Shown here: positions 36,564 to 47,418 of the stretch, piece by piece
Numbering within the stretch: position 1 is the stretch's first letter
How the letters are laid out: the number at the start of each line of letters is the position of its first letter
Assembly (NCBI GenBank): GCA_009760855.2
Contig: WPIO01000033.1
Coordinates: 2,561,501 to 2,625,500, forward strand
Origin: Cristatella mucedo
Taxonomy: Eukaryota; Bryozoa; Phylactolaemata; Cristatellidae
Direction: 5' to 3'
Length of the DNA stretch: 64,000 bases
Translations under genes and position numbers: made by a program
Notes under the pieces: model-generated
What the model saw: the letters and a program-made list of their open reading frames with translations, nothing else
What the model was told of the DNA's origin: nothing
Databases searched by the model: none

Positions 36564-36724
36564 CAGCTGTTCTCAACCTGTGGGTCGCAACCCCTTTGGG
36601 GGTCGAACGACCCTTTCACAGGGGTTGGCCTAAGATCATCAAAAAACACGAATTTCCACATTATGGTTGGGGGTCGCCACAACATGAGGAATTGTATTAA
36701 GTAAAAGGAAGGTGAGAACCATTG
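36564..36724 (+). mobile_element. SPIN-like non-autonomous hAT element (MITE)
   Basis: A 161-bp element with ends CAGCTGTTCTCAACCTGTGG and, inverted, CAATGGTTCTCACCTTCC. The interior contains GTCGCAACCCCTTTGGGGGT, CGAACGACCCTTTCACAGGG and ATGGTTGGGGGTCGCCACAA. These match my memory of the SPIN/hAT-Charlie short elements of mammals and some invertebrates. Flanks CTCTAGAG and CCCTAGAA are a weak 8-bp duplication match (6 of 8). It has no coding capacity. Confidence 0.75.
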
Positions 36725-36862
36725 CCCTAGAACTCTATGGCATAAATATGGTCCCGGTTGTATGCCCTTTTGGGGCAGAACAGCTTTTATTTTCTTAGCT
36801 TTCTCCGCTGTGGAAGTCACAAATCATGTATTCCTTTTGGTTTTTGGTTTTTGTAATGCAAA

Positions 36863-36866
<4 letters not shown>

Positions 36867-36924
<58 letters not shown>
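36867..36924. repeat. (TA)n microsatellite
   Basis: Uninterrupted TA units. Confidence 0.96.
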
Positions 36925-36925
<1 letters not shown>

Positions 36926-37444
36926 TGAATGTACATATACACATACATCTAGGTATAGATAGGAGTGAATAAACGTATATCAAGTGAATGGACCGGTGTA
37001 TGCACTCACATTACAGCTTTATATACCCATTCGAATCAGCCAAAATCGTAAAAATCATAATAGAAAGGTTAAAAAATAAACCCCCTTTCCCAAAACAATG
37101 TCAAAATCGTGATAAAAAATGTGCGGGCAAAATTAAGGAATAGGCAAAAGATCCCAGCACACTACCGTATGAGAGTAATAGATACACTGAGTTGTCCTCA
37201 GACCTGACTAGTTAATGAGGCTGGTGTCTTCTAATGTCTTTTGGAATCTATACATAATCCTGAAGGGTGCCCCGAATATCAAGAGACAACGTGTCGGTGC
37301 AAAGAGTCATTGCAGTCTTTTTTCTGAATAATTGTCACATTACAAACTAAACAGCACTCTCAGCGTATCCATATTATTTTGCACACAACCTTAGTTTATT
37401 GCTGGATTCCCATTTGTATCGATGATGTGCACGTGTGTACATGT

Positions 37445-37485
<41 letters not shown>

Positions 37486-37506
37486 TGCGCGTCTGTGTGT
37501 GTGTGT
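37445..37506. repeat. (GT)n microsatellite
   Basis: GT repeats with a GCGCGTGCGCGTC interruption. Confidence 0.95.
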
Positions 37507-39675
37507 GCACACGAAAAGAGTGCACATGTGTGCTCAGATGTGATGCTACATTCGGTGACAGTTAAAAGGCTTAATATCCAGACTGCTGATGACAGGAAAA
37601 ATGAGTTTCTGCAGTCTTACGAACAAGACCCTTTATGGGTGACCTGACATGACCGTATTAATAGAATGGACCTGGAACAACCACTCAAAAAGGTCACTTT
37701 ACCGAACTTTCTCAAGCAGCATCTATGTAAATACCTGCATACACAGCTCTTCTAGATACTAAACAGTTCCTATTAGTGATACTGAGCCTTATTCACCTGT
37801 CAAGTGCTGGTATGCATTGCACCTCAGTCGAACTCCTTGAATTGCAATGATAACTAATTCCAAGTTATTGGACATGCTATCAATCCATTTCAGATAATAA
37901 ACAAATGCGAATAGAATGAGAAGGCCTATGCATAGACAAGGGAAACCGGCACAAAGAGAGGGGAAGTAGTATACCAACCGGTACTGTCGTGATGAATGAA
38001 CCAACTATTATAGTTATAAAAACGAAAACTAGGCCAAGCTGAACGGGCAAAGTATTACCAAGATGTCTTGACGATGGGTGAAAAGTTCACACAGAAGCTT
38101 AACACTAAGGCAACTGCCTAAACAGGGAGTATTGTAAACAAGACTTTCGGTTGATGGTGTTTTGCATGGGCCTGTAAGCGATAGCCTTCGAAGTGAACGA
38201 TAATATGACATGCTGCTCTGGAAGGAAATGCTTCAAGGTGTGGAAGGTCAGGCTACAGAGTCTGGCAGCGTTGCAGCCTCCATCTGGTGGCCGGGGCTGG
38301 ATCGAATCGACCATCAGCCAATATAAATGTCACCCCAGGCAGTCCTTTAACAATGGCCTGGATGTCGACAAAAGCAAAGATTTGTCTATAGCAATAAAGA
38401 CATTACAACAACAACAATTCATCATTGACTGAAAATTATTGGGCTGCCAGGTACACAAGAGCACCAGATCATAGCAGCCGGCCAAGAGGCAATAGGAAAG
38501 GTCTTCTCTAACTGATCTGGACTAGCCAGAGCCGAAACCACCGGCTGGCTACCCTGTGCGGCCGAATGGAACAGCCAGCTATGAGTAGGCCGACAGTGAG
38601 AAAATGGAGCGTTTGGTCACTTTACGCTCACGTCATATACTCGGTCCCTTTAGTAGTCGCATCACAAGCCAGGAGCCAAACCTGTCTCGAAAAGCTCATC
38701 TGCTCCAACCGAACCAAAAAAGCACATCCAGTGGGGCTGCAAGCAAGAGATCAGCCGGTTACAGCCGTGACGGTTCATATGACATCGTATCCCTGACCGA
38801 TCAAATGGTACGTGTAGTTCGTATGTACGTATGTATGTATATATTGTATGCCGGCTCCTGACTTGTGACCGTAAGGTCAAGGGAGTTCGACGAGAATGAT
38901 CAGGCAGTGCATTATACGATCGCGGTAGATAACGGGCCTGGCGTCCGAGCACCGCGGCAGCTCACACAACGCATGAGGAACAGCCAACGGTGTCAGATCG
39001 AGAACCAACCCATCTGGAAGAGCTGAATTCCAGCGTCCAGTAATCCCGGCGTACGCCTAGTCAGCTTGGTTCGCGCAACCCTAGACTTCGCTGGATTAGG
39101 TTTTACGTGGCTCGTGAGCTAGGAGACGGCAAACCAAAACAAACCGAGACCAGCCTGTTGGGGGCGGTCTGCCGAACCGATAGCTACTTTTGACAAATGT
39201 TGACCAAATCGTTCAAAAAATCGGAGTCTTAACTCAGACGATAGTAAAACGACAAGCTCACCTGTCGCGATTTCTCGCAAGGCACCAAGAAAGACAGACC
39301 GTGGAGAGGACGCAGCTAGCCACAGCCGTCTGGGTCCCACCTGGTATTTATAGACTGCGAACGTCATACCCCACGTGAACTCTGACCGTCGGCTGCTTCC
39401 GCTAACGCCGACGCGGCAAACCCGATCTCCAGCTTTGTGTACTCTAAAAGGAGTCGGTGCGATTCGAAGCTGTTCCATAAATGGAGAAATTCTGCTTCTA
39501 TTTTACGGCGATCTTATCTGTTTAATACCGAAGTTCTTAATAAATAACGATTATTTTATCTGCTCAAGCCGTTAACTGAGTCACAAGCTGGTAACTGGGC
39601 AACGAGGCTCCAGTGCCGAATGTCTGACGGCGAGTTCAGCTCCTGATGCTGAGATAGTATATTATTGGTCGGCCG
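37507..39675. other. Unassigned; includes a GC-rich block with a TATA-like box
   Basis: 38990-39480 is GC-rich and unlike its flanks. On the minus strand it has TATAAATA (39352-39345) followed about 80 bases later by the splice-donor-like CAGGTGAGC. No protein family recognised. It could be a solo LTR or a promoter with first exon. Confidence 0.3.
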
Positions 39676-39841
39676 TGAAGGCTCACTAGGTAAAGCGGTT
39701 TATTTTCACGACCTCGGTCTCCAGGTCGTGTGTTAGAATCCTGCAGTGGGCGATCCTTTATCGCCGCTGCAAGCGACGGCGATAGCCGCAAAGGCTCTTC
39801 TGTCGCTATACAAAAGAGGCTGTTAAATCAGCTAGTATATA
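39676..39841 (+). mobile_element. SINE-B
   Basis: GTGTGTTAGAATCCTGCAGT, central hairpin ATCGCCGCT/AGCGACGGCGAT, GGCTCTTCTGTCGCTATACA and GCTGTTAAATCAGC. Confidence 0.85.
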
Positions 39842-40104
39842 TTGTCTCTTTCCATTAAATATCAACAATTTCCCACAGAGCTGTTTTAGTGGTTTACACG
39901 TATGCAAATTATAATTAAATTAATATAATTAATAAATATAATAAAATAATAATTAAAATTGATATTAAATATAATAATTATTAAAATATACTATAATTAA
40001 ATTTATACGTATGCATACGTATTCTGTGGCGTCTTCAGACACATTTGCCGAAACCTTCCCTAAGAAGCAAGAAACGTCAGATAGTCAAGATGTATGGCCC
40101 ATCA

Positions 40105-40404
40105 CTAAATTAAAAAAGTTATTGAGCGAGCTCCTTGAATGTAAATCTCTTTTATTTTAAGTCTGAGAACTCGGAATTGAATAAAAACTGGGTTGGCTTG
40201 TTTTTCCAAAGAGTCTTTCCTTTCGCAGAGTTGTAATAACCACACCGCTATTGTATCATCTTCAGCGAGCTTAAGAGTACGGCCTCGAGCAACATGGAAA
40301 TATCTAGCGGATACACAGGAAAGCACTTTCCTGTGCATCCGCTCGAAATTATTCTTTCCCACATGCTTTACTATTTTGCTATTTTCCCGAAAGTATATAA
40401 CCAT
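40105..40404 (-). other. Open frame with weak resemblance to a pogo/CENP-B-type DNA-binding segment
   Basis: A 99-codon frame containing ARGRTLKLAEDDTIAVWLLQ followed by LCERKDSLEKQ. This loosely resembles the G-R-P-LT-EEE-LV-WL stretch seen at the N-terminus of pogo/Tigger transposases. No catalytic domain follows. It also contains a 38-nt hairpin (40306-40343). Confidence 0.2.
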
Positions 40405-40759
40405 ATTTGTACAGCAATCCCATGGATACTTGGCAATAGCTTTTTATTGAAAGACCGCTGGTAAATTACCAATTTTTGAAAACAGCCCAAATTTTTTCTA
40501 AGCCTAGTGCATGAATTAGCTTGTAGAGACAAAGAGAAAAAATTATTGAAAGGTGTTTACCAAAACCACTTTAGAGATGCTATAAATTAATTTGCCCGGT
40601 TTCATTCCCAGCAAGGACGCACTGCTCCAACTTGTTCTGCAAGCGTAGCCAGCTCAGCAACTGCTTCTATACTTCGACGGCTGCAGCGCTCTGCTAGGTC
40701 TCATTTATCTCACTTGTGAGCAAATAATCCGAACTCTTCAAATGCCATCGAAGACGTGC

Positions 40760-42010
40760 ACCAATAATAATAATAATAATAATGCACTTGATAAAGCACC
40801 CTCAGAGAACTCAGTTTTTTCCTGGGCGCTTTACATTTGCTGCAAAGGAAAACGCGATTGAATCGTGAGTAATATCATGCTAGATAAACAACATGAACAA
40901 CGTGGTTAGGGGTGACATGCACAGGGTCAGCATGCAAATGTAGTTAGTGGCAGCATGCACAGTGTCAGCATGCATAAGCACATGAAGGACGAATCACAGT
41001 GACCCACTAGATGCTGTAATAAATCGGTGTTTTCAAGTTCTTTTTAAATGTGGTCAAGTCAGGGGATGTTGTGACGCAAGTCGGGAGGGAGTTCCAGGAT
41101 TTGGGAGCAAATGAACTAAATGCACGGTCTCCAAAGGATTTGAGGTTTGTACGAGGTAGTGGTTAATTGTTGGATTCCGAAAAGCGCGGGCGGTACGATG
41201 CTTGGCCTGGTTGGGGGAGTAGATCTGAGAGATAGGCTGGAGTCAAAGAATGAAGTGACCTAAAAGTGAGCGACAAAACTTTGAATTCGATCCGTTGCTT
41301 GACTGGTACCCTGTGCAGGTCGGCGAGAAGTGGAGTGATGTGGCAACTGCGATGCTCACGACAGACAAGCCTAGCTGCAGAGTTTTGCACCTGCTGCAAT
41401 CGCCTGATTGCACATGCCGGTAGGCTAGCAAGCAGTGAGTTACAGATGTCAAGTCGGGATGTCACAATGTATGAACCAACTTAGACGTAGTATCCTTATC
41501 TAAACAAGCCCGAATTTTAGCAATGTTGTGTAGCTGAAAGTAGGCAGATTTGACTGTGGAGCTGATGTGGTCGTCTAAAGAGAGGTCACTTTGGAACATG
41601 ACACCTAGATTTCGAGCTGATTCAACAGGATATATGCTGGCAGAGCCAATTTTGAGAGTCAGCCTTTTCAATTTCTGAATCACGCTGGGTTTGCCCATAA
41701 CTAGTAAGTTAGTTTTATCATCATTTAGTTTTAGAAAATTTGCTGCCATTCATGTGCGGATGTCATCAATACACGCAGCAAGTGAGTTTAGAGAATTTGA
41801 GGTGCTCGAAGGCTGGGAGGGATCAAAGCAATAGTACAACTGAGTGTCACCCGCATTGAAGTGAAAGCCTAGATTGTGCTTGGCAATCACATCAGTAAGA
41901 GGGAGAGCACAAACCGTGAAAAGAACTGGACCTTGCACGGAGCCCTGAGGTACCACATATTTCAGAGGTACCAAAAATATGGTGTAACTAAGAGGTACTA
42001 AAAATATATA
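40760..42010 (-). mobile_element. LINE-A, best preserved minus-strand copy
   Basis: Tail with (AAT)n at 40763-40783, terminal stem-loop, 3' untranslated repeats, then protein from DLHRVPVKQRIEFKVLSLTF back through ARLVCREHRSCHITPLL, TSRLDICNSLLASLPACAIR, SARNLGVMFQSDLSLDDHIS and NFLKLNDDKTNLLVMGKPSV-type sequence to YVVPQGSVQGPVLF (RT motif B). Only a few breaks. The 5' part is missing. Confidence 0.87.
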
Positions 42011-44035
42011 ATCACTAAAAACTAAACAAATTGAACAGGTCAGCCAGACCTGCAAGACAGCTGTGGCTCACACCGTGGATTACAGTCCTTTGAAGCTTAG
42101 ACTGACTTTTGGGGACCATAAAGTTGAGCTAGGTTCGGGCCGCTGTGCCTCGCCCTGTTGCTGCAGCTGCGTTCGTTTGGAGGACATCGGTAAAAAAGGT
42201 GTACACGTGGTTTTGTGTTTTCTGGAGTCAATTATCACGAATACCTTAGGCTCTTTTACTACTTGCTATCTTTTAAGGCTAGCTTGAATACACCGTTCTA
42301 CGTGGAAATAAATAAATAAGTAAGATAGGAATAAAAATCAAGGTAAGAAGCTTATACACAGCAACAATATAAAAGGTCTGCTGGCAAAAACCTGCGCATT
42401 TTATATTGTTCATGCAGCACTTAGCTTTCCTCTTTTAAGCATGATATTATTTTGTAAATTGTTTCACAGCCTACTAAAACATTGTGGTTTTGGGCGTCCC
42501 ACAAATTTAGCCGTTACTGTCGTCAAGCAGGCAGCAGTATACTTTCGTACGTATCTATATCGAATATTTAAACAGTAGACTAATCGATCAGCTAAACCTC
42601 TAACTCATTATTTAAATCTTCTGCACATTAAATAATCTGTTTGCCAATAACATGTGATTTTTATGTCAGTCAGTATAAATTTTTTCTTATTTAGGCATGT
42701 CTTCCTCCTGAGCAGATGCCGAGCGTATGCAAACATTAACTCATCATGGGTTGTCATGTGATTGAATACTCAGCTCGGGCAAGGCTAAGCTTTACTTTTC
42801 CTCAAAGCGGATTACTTGTACATGCAAGACAAGAAAATGGTGCAACAGTGGTTTTAATTGAGATAGTAACTTATTGAGCCGGAAAATCTTCTCGAACTGT
42901 GAATTTCAACTGCGCCTCCATCATTCATTCTATTCGGTCCGATTACAACTCACTCCTTTGGCCACTAAAATGGTTAGTCATGCAGTGCCTCCTAACTAGG
43001 AGCACGATCACTAAGAAAAGCTTTCGAAATGTACTTGCCGTACTGTACCTCTGGAACATACTAAAATCCTGTCAATTTCTCGCTGTTGAAACCGCTTCCA
43101 GCAACCTCACACTCGCTCAGTTGTCTTTGCATGCAGCCAGTTACACCCACACCCAGTCAATATGCGGCTAAGCTGAAACCTGGATTGACCAAGGCAATTT
43201 TGCGTACCCGTTTATGATAGGAACAAGTACTCTCAAACAATCGACTGAGTTTTAGTACCCTGTCACCTACCATTGCGCATTCGATTTACTGCGAGCGAAA
43301 AATGGCTGCGATCTGTAAAGGGTATCGGAGGTCCAAAGCTCCACTTTCGATGCAAATCTGGCCCACAGCTAGGAATTATTCATGCTGGAATAAAATTGTA
43401 CCTGCAGCGAACCTATCCGGAAAACACAGCTGCAGTGTTATGTCTTAAAACATCCTTCCTGATCGTACAGCTTAAAAATCCGACAAGCAAACGTGCTTCC
43501 CCTTTCGCTCTCGCTAAATTTACTTCGAAAAAATAAGTGGTTTTGTGCTAAAAGGCTTGTGCAAGCAGTCTTCATTATTTTTGCTGTTTTTTGGATTATA
43601 TAACAGACGTTCTTATTTACTGATAGTACTCACAATGTAAATCCTTGTAAAGATCTTATATAGAGTATAGAAAAAATTAACTTTACTGTTCTGCGGCACA
43701 ATGCTAGAGCAAAATAGGAACCAAATGGCTGACTATTATGATCAATATATTCAATGTGTGACCAAATTTTTTTATGGGTAGTAGGTGTTTGATTCTAACG
43801 GGCTATGCCACGGAAAGAAAGAAAATTGCCATTATTACTTACAAACTTTGCTGCTGTCATCAGAACAGGGATTAACTTGAAATTCTATCGAAATCCACTC
43901 AAGACTCATCCTCAAGACGAATCATCCTCATTGCGGTTGAAATTAGGTAAGAAAGAAGCAAACGAATCAAAATTAACTAGAAATTTACTCTGAAGTCGAA
44001 AAAAATTACCAATAGCAAGGATTCAGAAATAAATA
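42011..44035. other. Intergenic, unassigned
   Basis: AT-rich, with no gene or repeat family recognised. Confidence 0.4.
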
Positions 44036-44039
44036 GATC

Positions 44040-45800
44040 CTCTAGATTTGCTGCTACATTGCATATCACTTTCTCAAAGAAGCCCCCAAACATGTTCACC
44101 AAATTTGTAACGCCATTCAAAGATCAGCATATTCCACTGAAATTGCTTGACTTGATCCGCTGAATAAGTTCCCGTGTTCTCCTAGGGTTTTCAAGATAAG
44201 CCTCGAACTTTAAGGAACAGTTTAAATCCATGTTGGCGCAGTTTTACAGGAGAGCCGTATCAACTTCTCGCTGGTTTGGCCCAGTGGTTAAGGTGCTCGC
44301 CCCGATCAAGGTCTGGTCGAGGTCGCAGGCTTGAGCCCCGTGGCATATGTGAAGCGCTTGAATATAGATTAAGTTCTCTTAGGGCGCTATACAAAATGAA
44401 TTATATAGTTTTCAACCTTGTGATGGCCCAGAAAGCTGTGAACCCCTACAACGAAAATGTTTCAAGCCGCCAACTCCATCCAGTTAAGTTTCTTGGAGAA
44501 TCCTTCACACCATGAGATCTTCTTTATCGATGGTCCCACGGAGATAACAGCTTTGATCGTTGCCTCCGACAGCTGCGGCAAGACATCTTGCAGGCACTTG
44601 AAATCTGCTGACTCGTTGTCTAGAGCAGTGAGAAGCCGCTTCACGAGACCTAACTTGATATGCAGCTACGGTACCAGTACCTTCCGAGGATCTACCAGTG
44701 GGTCCCACTTGATGCTGTTCTTGCCATAGTGAACTTGGTCCTCAAAAGCTAGTTCCATTTGCGATAGCACGCCTGTATGAAACCGCCTAAGAGGTCCATC
44801 AGGAAGGATGCCATTTTGAAGTCTTCAATGGCCTCGGAACCCTTGTCGCCACACTTCAAGGCACTCAGCGACATCTTGACAGCAGTGAAGCCCTCTTTGA
44901 GATGCACAGTGTGAACCATAGGGAGAAACGGGTACTTGTTCCCAATATGAAGCAGCCAAGCTTTGAGGCTCCTGGTCGAACTATCTATGAAAAGGCGTCA
45001 TTGTAGAAGAACCACAGCCCATCTTGCCGACTAAAAAAGATGGAAAAGTTGGAAACGGTTTCTCGTACTTGTTACTTTCACACTTGTATCCAAGAAGTTC
45101 CATTCTTCGAGTTCTAGATGCCAAAAGCTCACCATTGAAGTTGGTAAGACGAGGTCTCTGATAAATTATTGAGCTTTTTCTGGTTAGGGCCAAACGGCCT
45201 TTCTCTCCTCAGCCGCACCTGCAAACTTGAAATTAGAACCTGCAATGTATTTTTCGCAGGCTAACTTGCTGCTCTTTTCTGAAGATGGCCGATCCGTCTC
45301 CAGAGGTGTGGGGACGGAAAGCTCGGGCAGTGTCGTACTGGGGCGATGGATGAAGTAATGTCTAGACATACGATGGTAGGTGTGCTCTTGCATGTTCGAC
45401 GTGTGTGAGAGTCCATCATACAGAAGTAGCAGTTGCTGAGTGGACAATCGGTTCCCGACAGAGTCTTCATTAGCACGTTCGTGGGTCTGTTTTCTCTCCT
45501 GTATCAGCGTGTTAAACCTGCCAGAATTCTTTAAATTACGAAATTATATTTTAAAATTACCTTATATTATGCAAGAAATTCGATCTAGTGTGTATCAATC
45601 TTTCACCTTACGTTCAAGGGGTCTGTTACAGTGTTGGCTTGCGAAATGATGTGCCCAGGGGTTTTCTTGATCCCAGACAGGCATTCTGAAGAATGCTTTG
45701 TAGGCCTCAGACATCTTAACAGATGCTTTCACTGAGTGCTTTTTCGCTCTTGTCTTGATTAATTGCCCTCGCACGTAGCTAAATGCATCTGCTTGGTGCA
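44040..45800 (-). pseudogene. broken copy of a multi-copy animal protein family of unknown function, split by a SINE
   Basis: Reading the minus strand in shifting frames recovers an ordered series of blocks that I recognise from a repeated uncharacterised protein family in many invertebrate genomes. They are ADAFSYVRG with DQENPWAHH; NCYFCM; FIRDLVLP with EEWNFLD; RLFIDSSTRSLKAWLLH; NKYPFLPMVHTVHLKEGF; DPRKVLVP with LHIKLGLVK; SFLGHHKVENY; then, beyond a SINE, ENTGTYSADQ, FEWRYK and GEHVWGLL. At least two conserved Trp positions read as TGA (before RLFIDSS, and in the LAA-NIF stretch), one codon reads TAG, and several frameshifts are present. No function is assigned. Copy number suggests a transposable-element origin, which is inference. 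A SINE-A copy lies inside at 44272-44404. Confidence 0.75.
44272..44404 (+). mobile_element. SINE-A, full length, inserted in the broken family copy
   Basis: CTGGTTTGGCCCAGTGGTTA (A box), GGCTTGAGCCCCGTGGCATA (B box), GTGAAGCGCTTGAATATAGA, TTAAGTTCTCTTAGGGCGC and TATACAAAATGAATTATAT. The two parts of the pseudogene lie on either side. Confidence 0.87.
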
Positions 45801-47070
45801 AGCAACCTCTACATATGTCTTGTCAATCAGATATGGCTGATTCACTATTTTCTTATTCTACAATAATTTAAGCTAAAATCGTATGCACCTGAACAGTTAA
45901 AGCTATGCAAAAATTCATCTGTAGTGCTGTGTCGGCCTAAGCCTCATTAATTCAGGTAGCCGAACACTTGCTACGTGAGAGAACCTTACGTCCATAGGAG
46001 CCAAACAGCTAGACTAGAAATTTTCAAAATATCATTGTCCTGACACAAGAAGAAAAGTTTTTGTCGACAAAAGCTTATTTCTATTTTCTATTTATTTTAG
46101 GCATAAGGGGTTGGAAAAAACAGTATGTACCCAACGGAAAAAATAAATTGAAATCTGTTACCAAGTGCAATTACAATAATAGTAGCTTATGCCCGTGAAA
46201 AGTCACGGGGAATTTCAGCATTGCCTTACATTGCGGGCCTGAGTGTTCGCTTAAGTATTGGTAAGCTCAGCTTAGCTGGTGAGCTCAATCTACTGTCGGG
46301 CATGGACTCTATAATATGACATTGGTCGTGAAGTGGTAGAATCTCAACACCGTTCTCCCCTTGTTACACTGTCTGCACAAAACTCCCGAGCTCTCGTTAT
46401 TGGTAAAAGCTGGACAAGTTTGAAAAAGGATCATTTAATGTGAGCATAGCTGTATATGCGTAGAGTATTCAACTAGCCACACGGTTATACCTAGCACAAC
46501 GACGCGAATTTCACCGATTCTGCTCTCGACAAATGAGCGCACCTTACCCTCTATCTCCTTATAAATATTAAGCCTGTTCACATATAAGTTATTACAATGC
46601 TGTTTCCAACCGGTTTTAAGTTTCAAGTCATACAAATATACGCAGGGGGAGTGGTTTATAAAATGCCATATAATGAAGAAAACAAACGACTATTTCGTTC
46701 GCTTCAGGCACGTGGACAAGCGGCGAGTCTTTCCAACGGCAGTGCAGATTACATAATTCTCCTACCACACGATTACTGCTGCCGGATTAAACGCTTTAAA
46801 GTACGCAGAAGCCGGGGCGCTGGATAGTATGGAGTCTACACGCACGTGTCTGCAACGCCACATCATGAAAAGGCCAATTTCGCGCGTCAAGGGCAGTCTA
46901 TCGCACACCTTTCTTAGCTTTTGCTCAGGCTCACTCTTTTCATTGTGGAGCAGTAAGCCCGTCGAAGATCCTTTAGGTTTATTCCAGTATCCAAACCACT
47001 ACTTTCCTTATTTTATTCATTAATATCGCGTAGCATTCTGTTGTCCCCTAGGGTTTACCTCAGCCGTCTA
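45801..47070. other. Intergenic upstream of eRF3
   Basis: Small reading frames at 46597-46827 (plus) and 46635-46435 (minus) show no known family. Promoter-like motifs begin at 47071. Confidence 0.4.
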
Positions 47071-47138
47071 GCGGAAGTGCCGCAGAACTTTCTTGCTTTA
47101 CAGCGAGTACAACTTCCGTACCATTGCGCGCAGGCGCA
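47071..47138 (+). promoter_or_regulatory. TATA-less eRF3 promoter region with ETS-like and NRF1-like sites
   Basis: Within 135 bp upstream of the eRF3 ATG there are GCGGAAGTG (47071-47079), AACTTCCGTA (47111-47120; the same ETS-type core on the other strand) and CGCGCAGGCGCA (47127-47138), which fits the NRF1 consensus. No TATA box is visible. This set is typical of animal housekeeping promoters. Binding and start site are inferred. Confidence 0.5.
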
Positions 47139-47201
47139 GCCCGTAGCTGGATTGCACGAGTTCTGGTTTTAGCCGCGTAGGCGCTTTAGCTTTCGTTCAG
47201 C

Positions 47202-47418
47202 ATGGAGACAGCAGATCCAGCTCCCGACGCGTGGGACAGTGACATGGGCGGACCGGACTCCGGAGGTGGTGCCGTGGGGCAATTGAAGGACCAGATGGCG
47301 AACCTGAACGTAAACGCGACGTCATTCGTTCCTGGTCAGAACATCAATGCCTTTTCGTTCGTACCGTCTTGGCTGCCTAAGGCGGAACCCGCGCAGCCGA
47401 TCCCAGTCGAAACAGCAG
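47202..47418 (+). CDS. GSPT1: eRF3 exon 1 (start, PAM2 motifs)
   Basis: ATGGAGACAG in a strong start context. It encodes 72 codons plus one base. [20 protein letters not shown] matches the overlapping PAM2 motifs of eRF3, which bind the MLLE domain of poly(A)-binding protein. The exon ends in GCAG before the donor GTAATG. Confidence 0.95.

Noticed and set aside
45595-45801. Independent short gene
   Set aside because: The frame is the N-terminal block of the broken multi-copy family that continues to 44040.
46435-47023. Small frames before eRF3 as a divergent neighbour gene
   Set aside because: No recognisable protein and no splice pattern; a bidirectional promoter cannot be supported.
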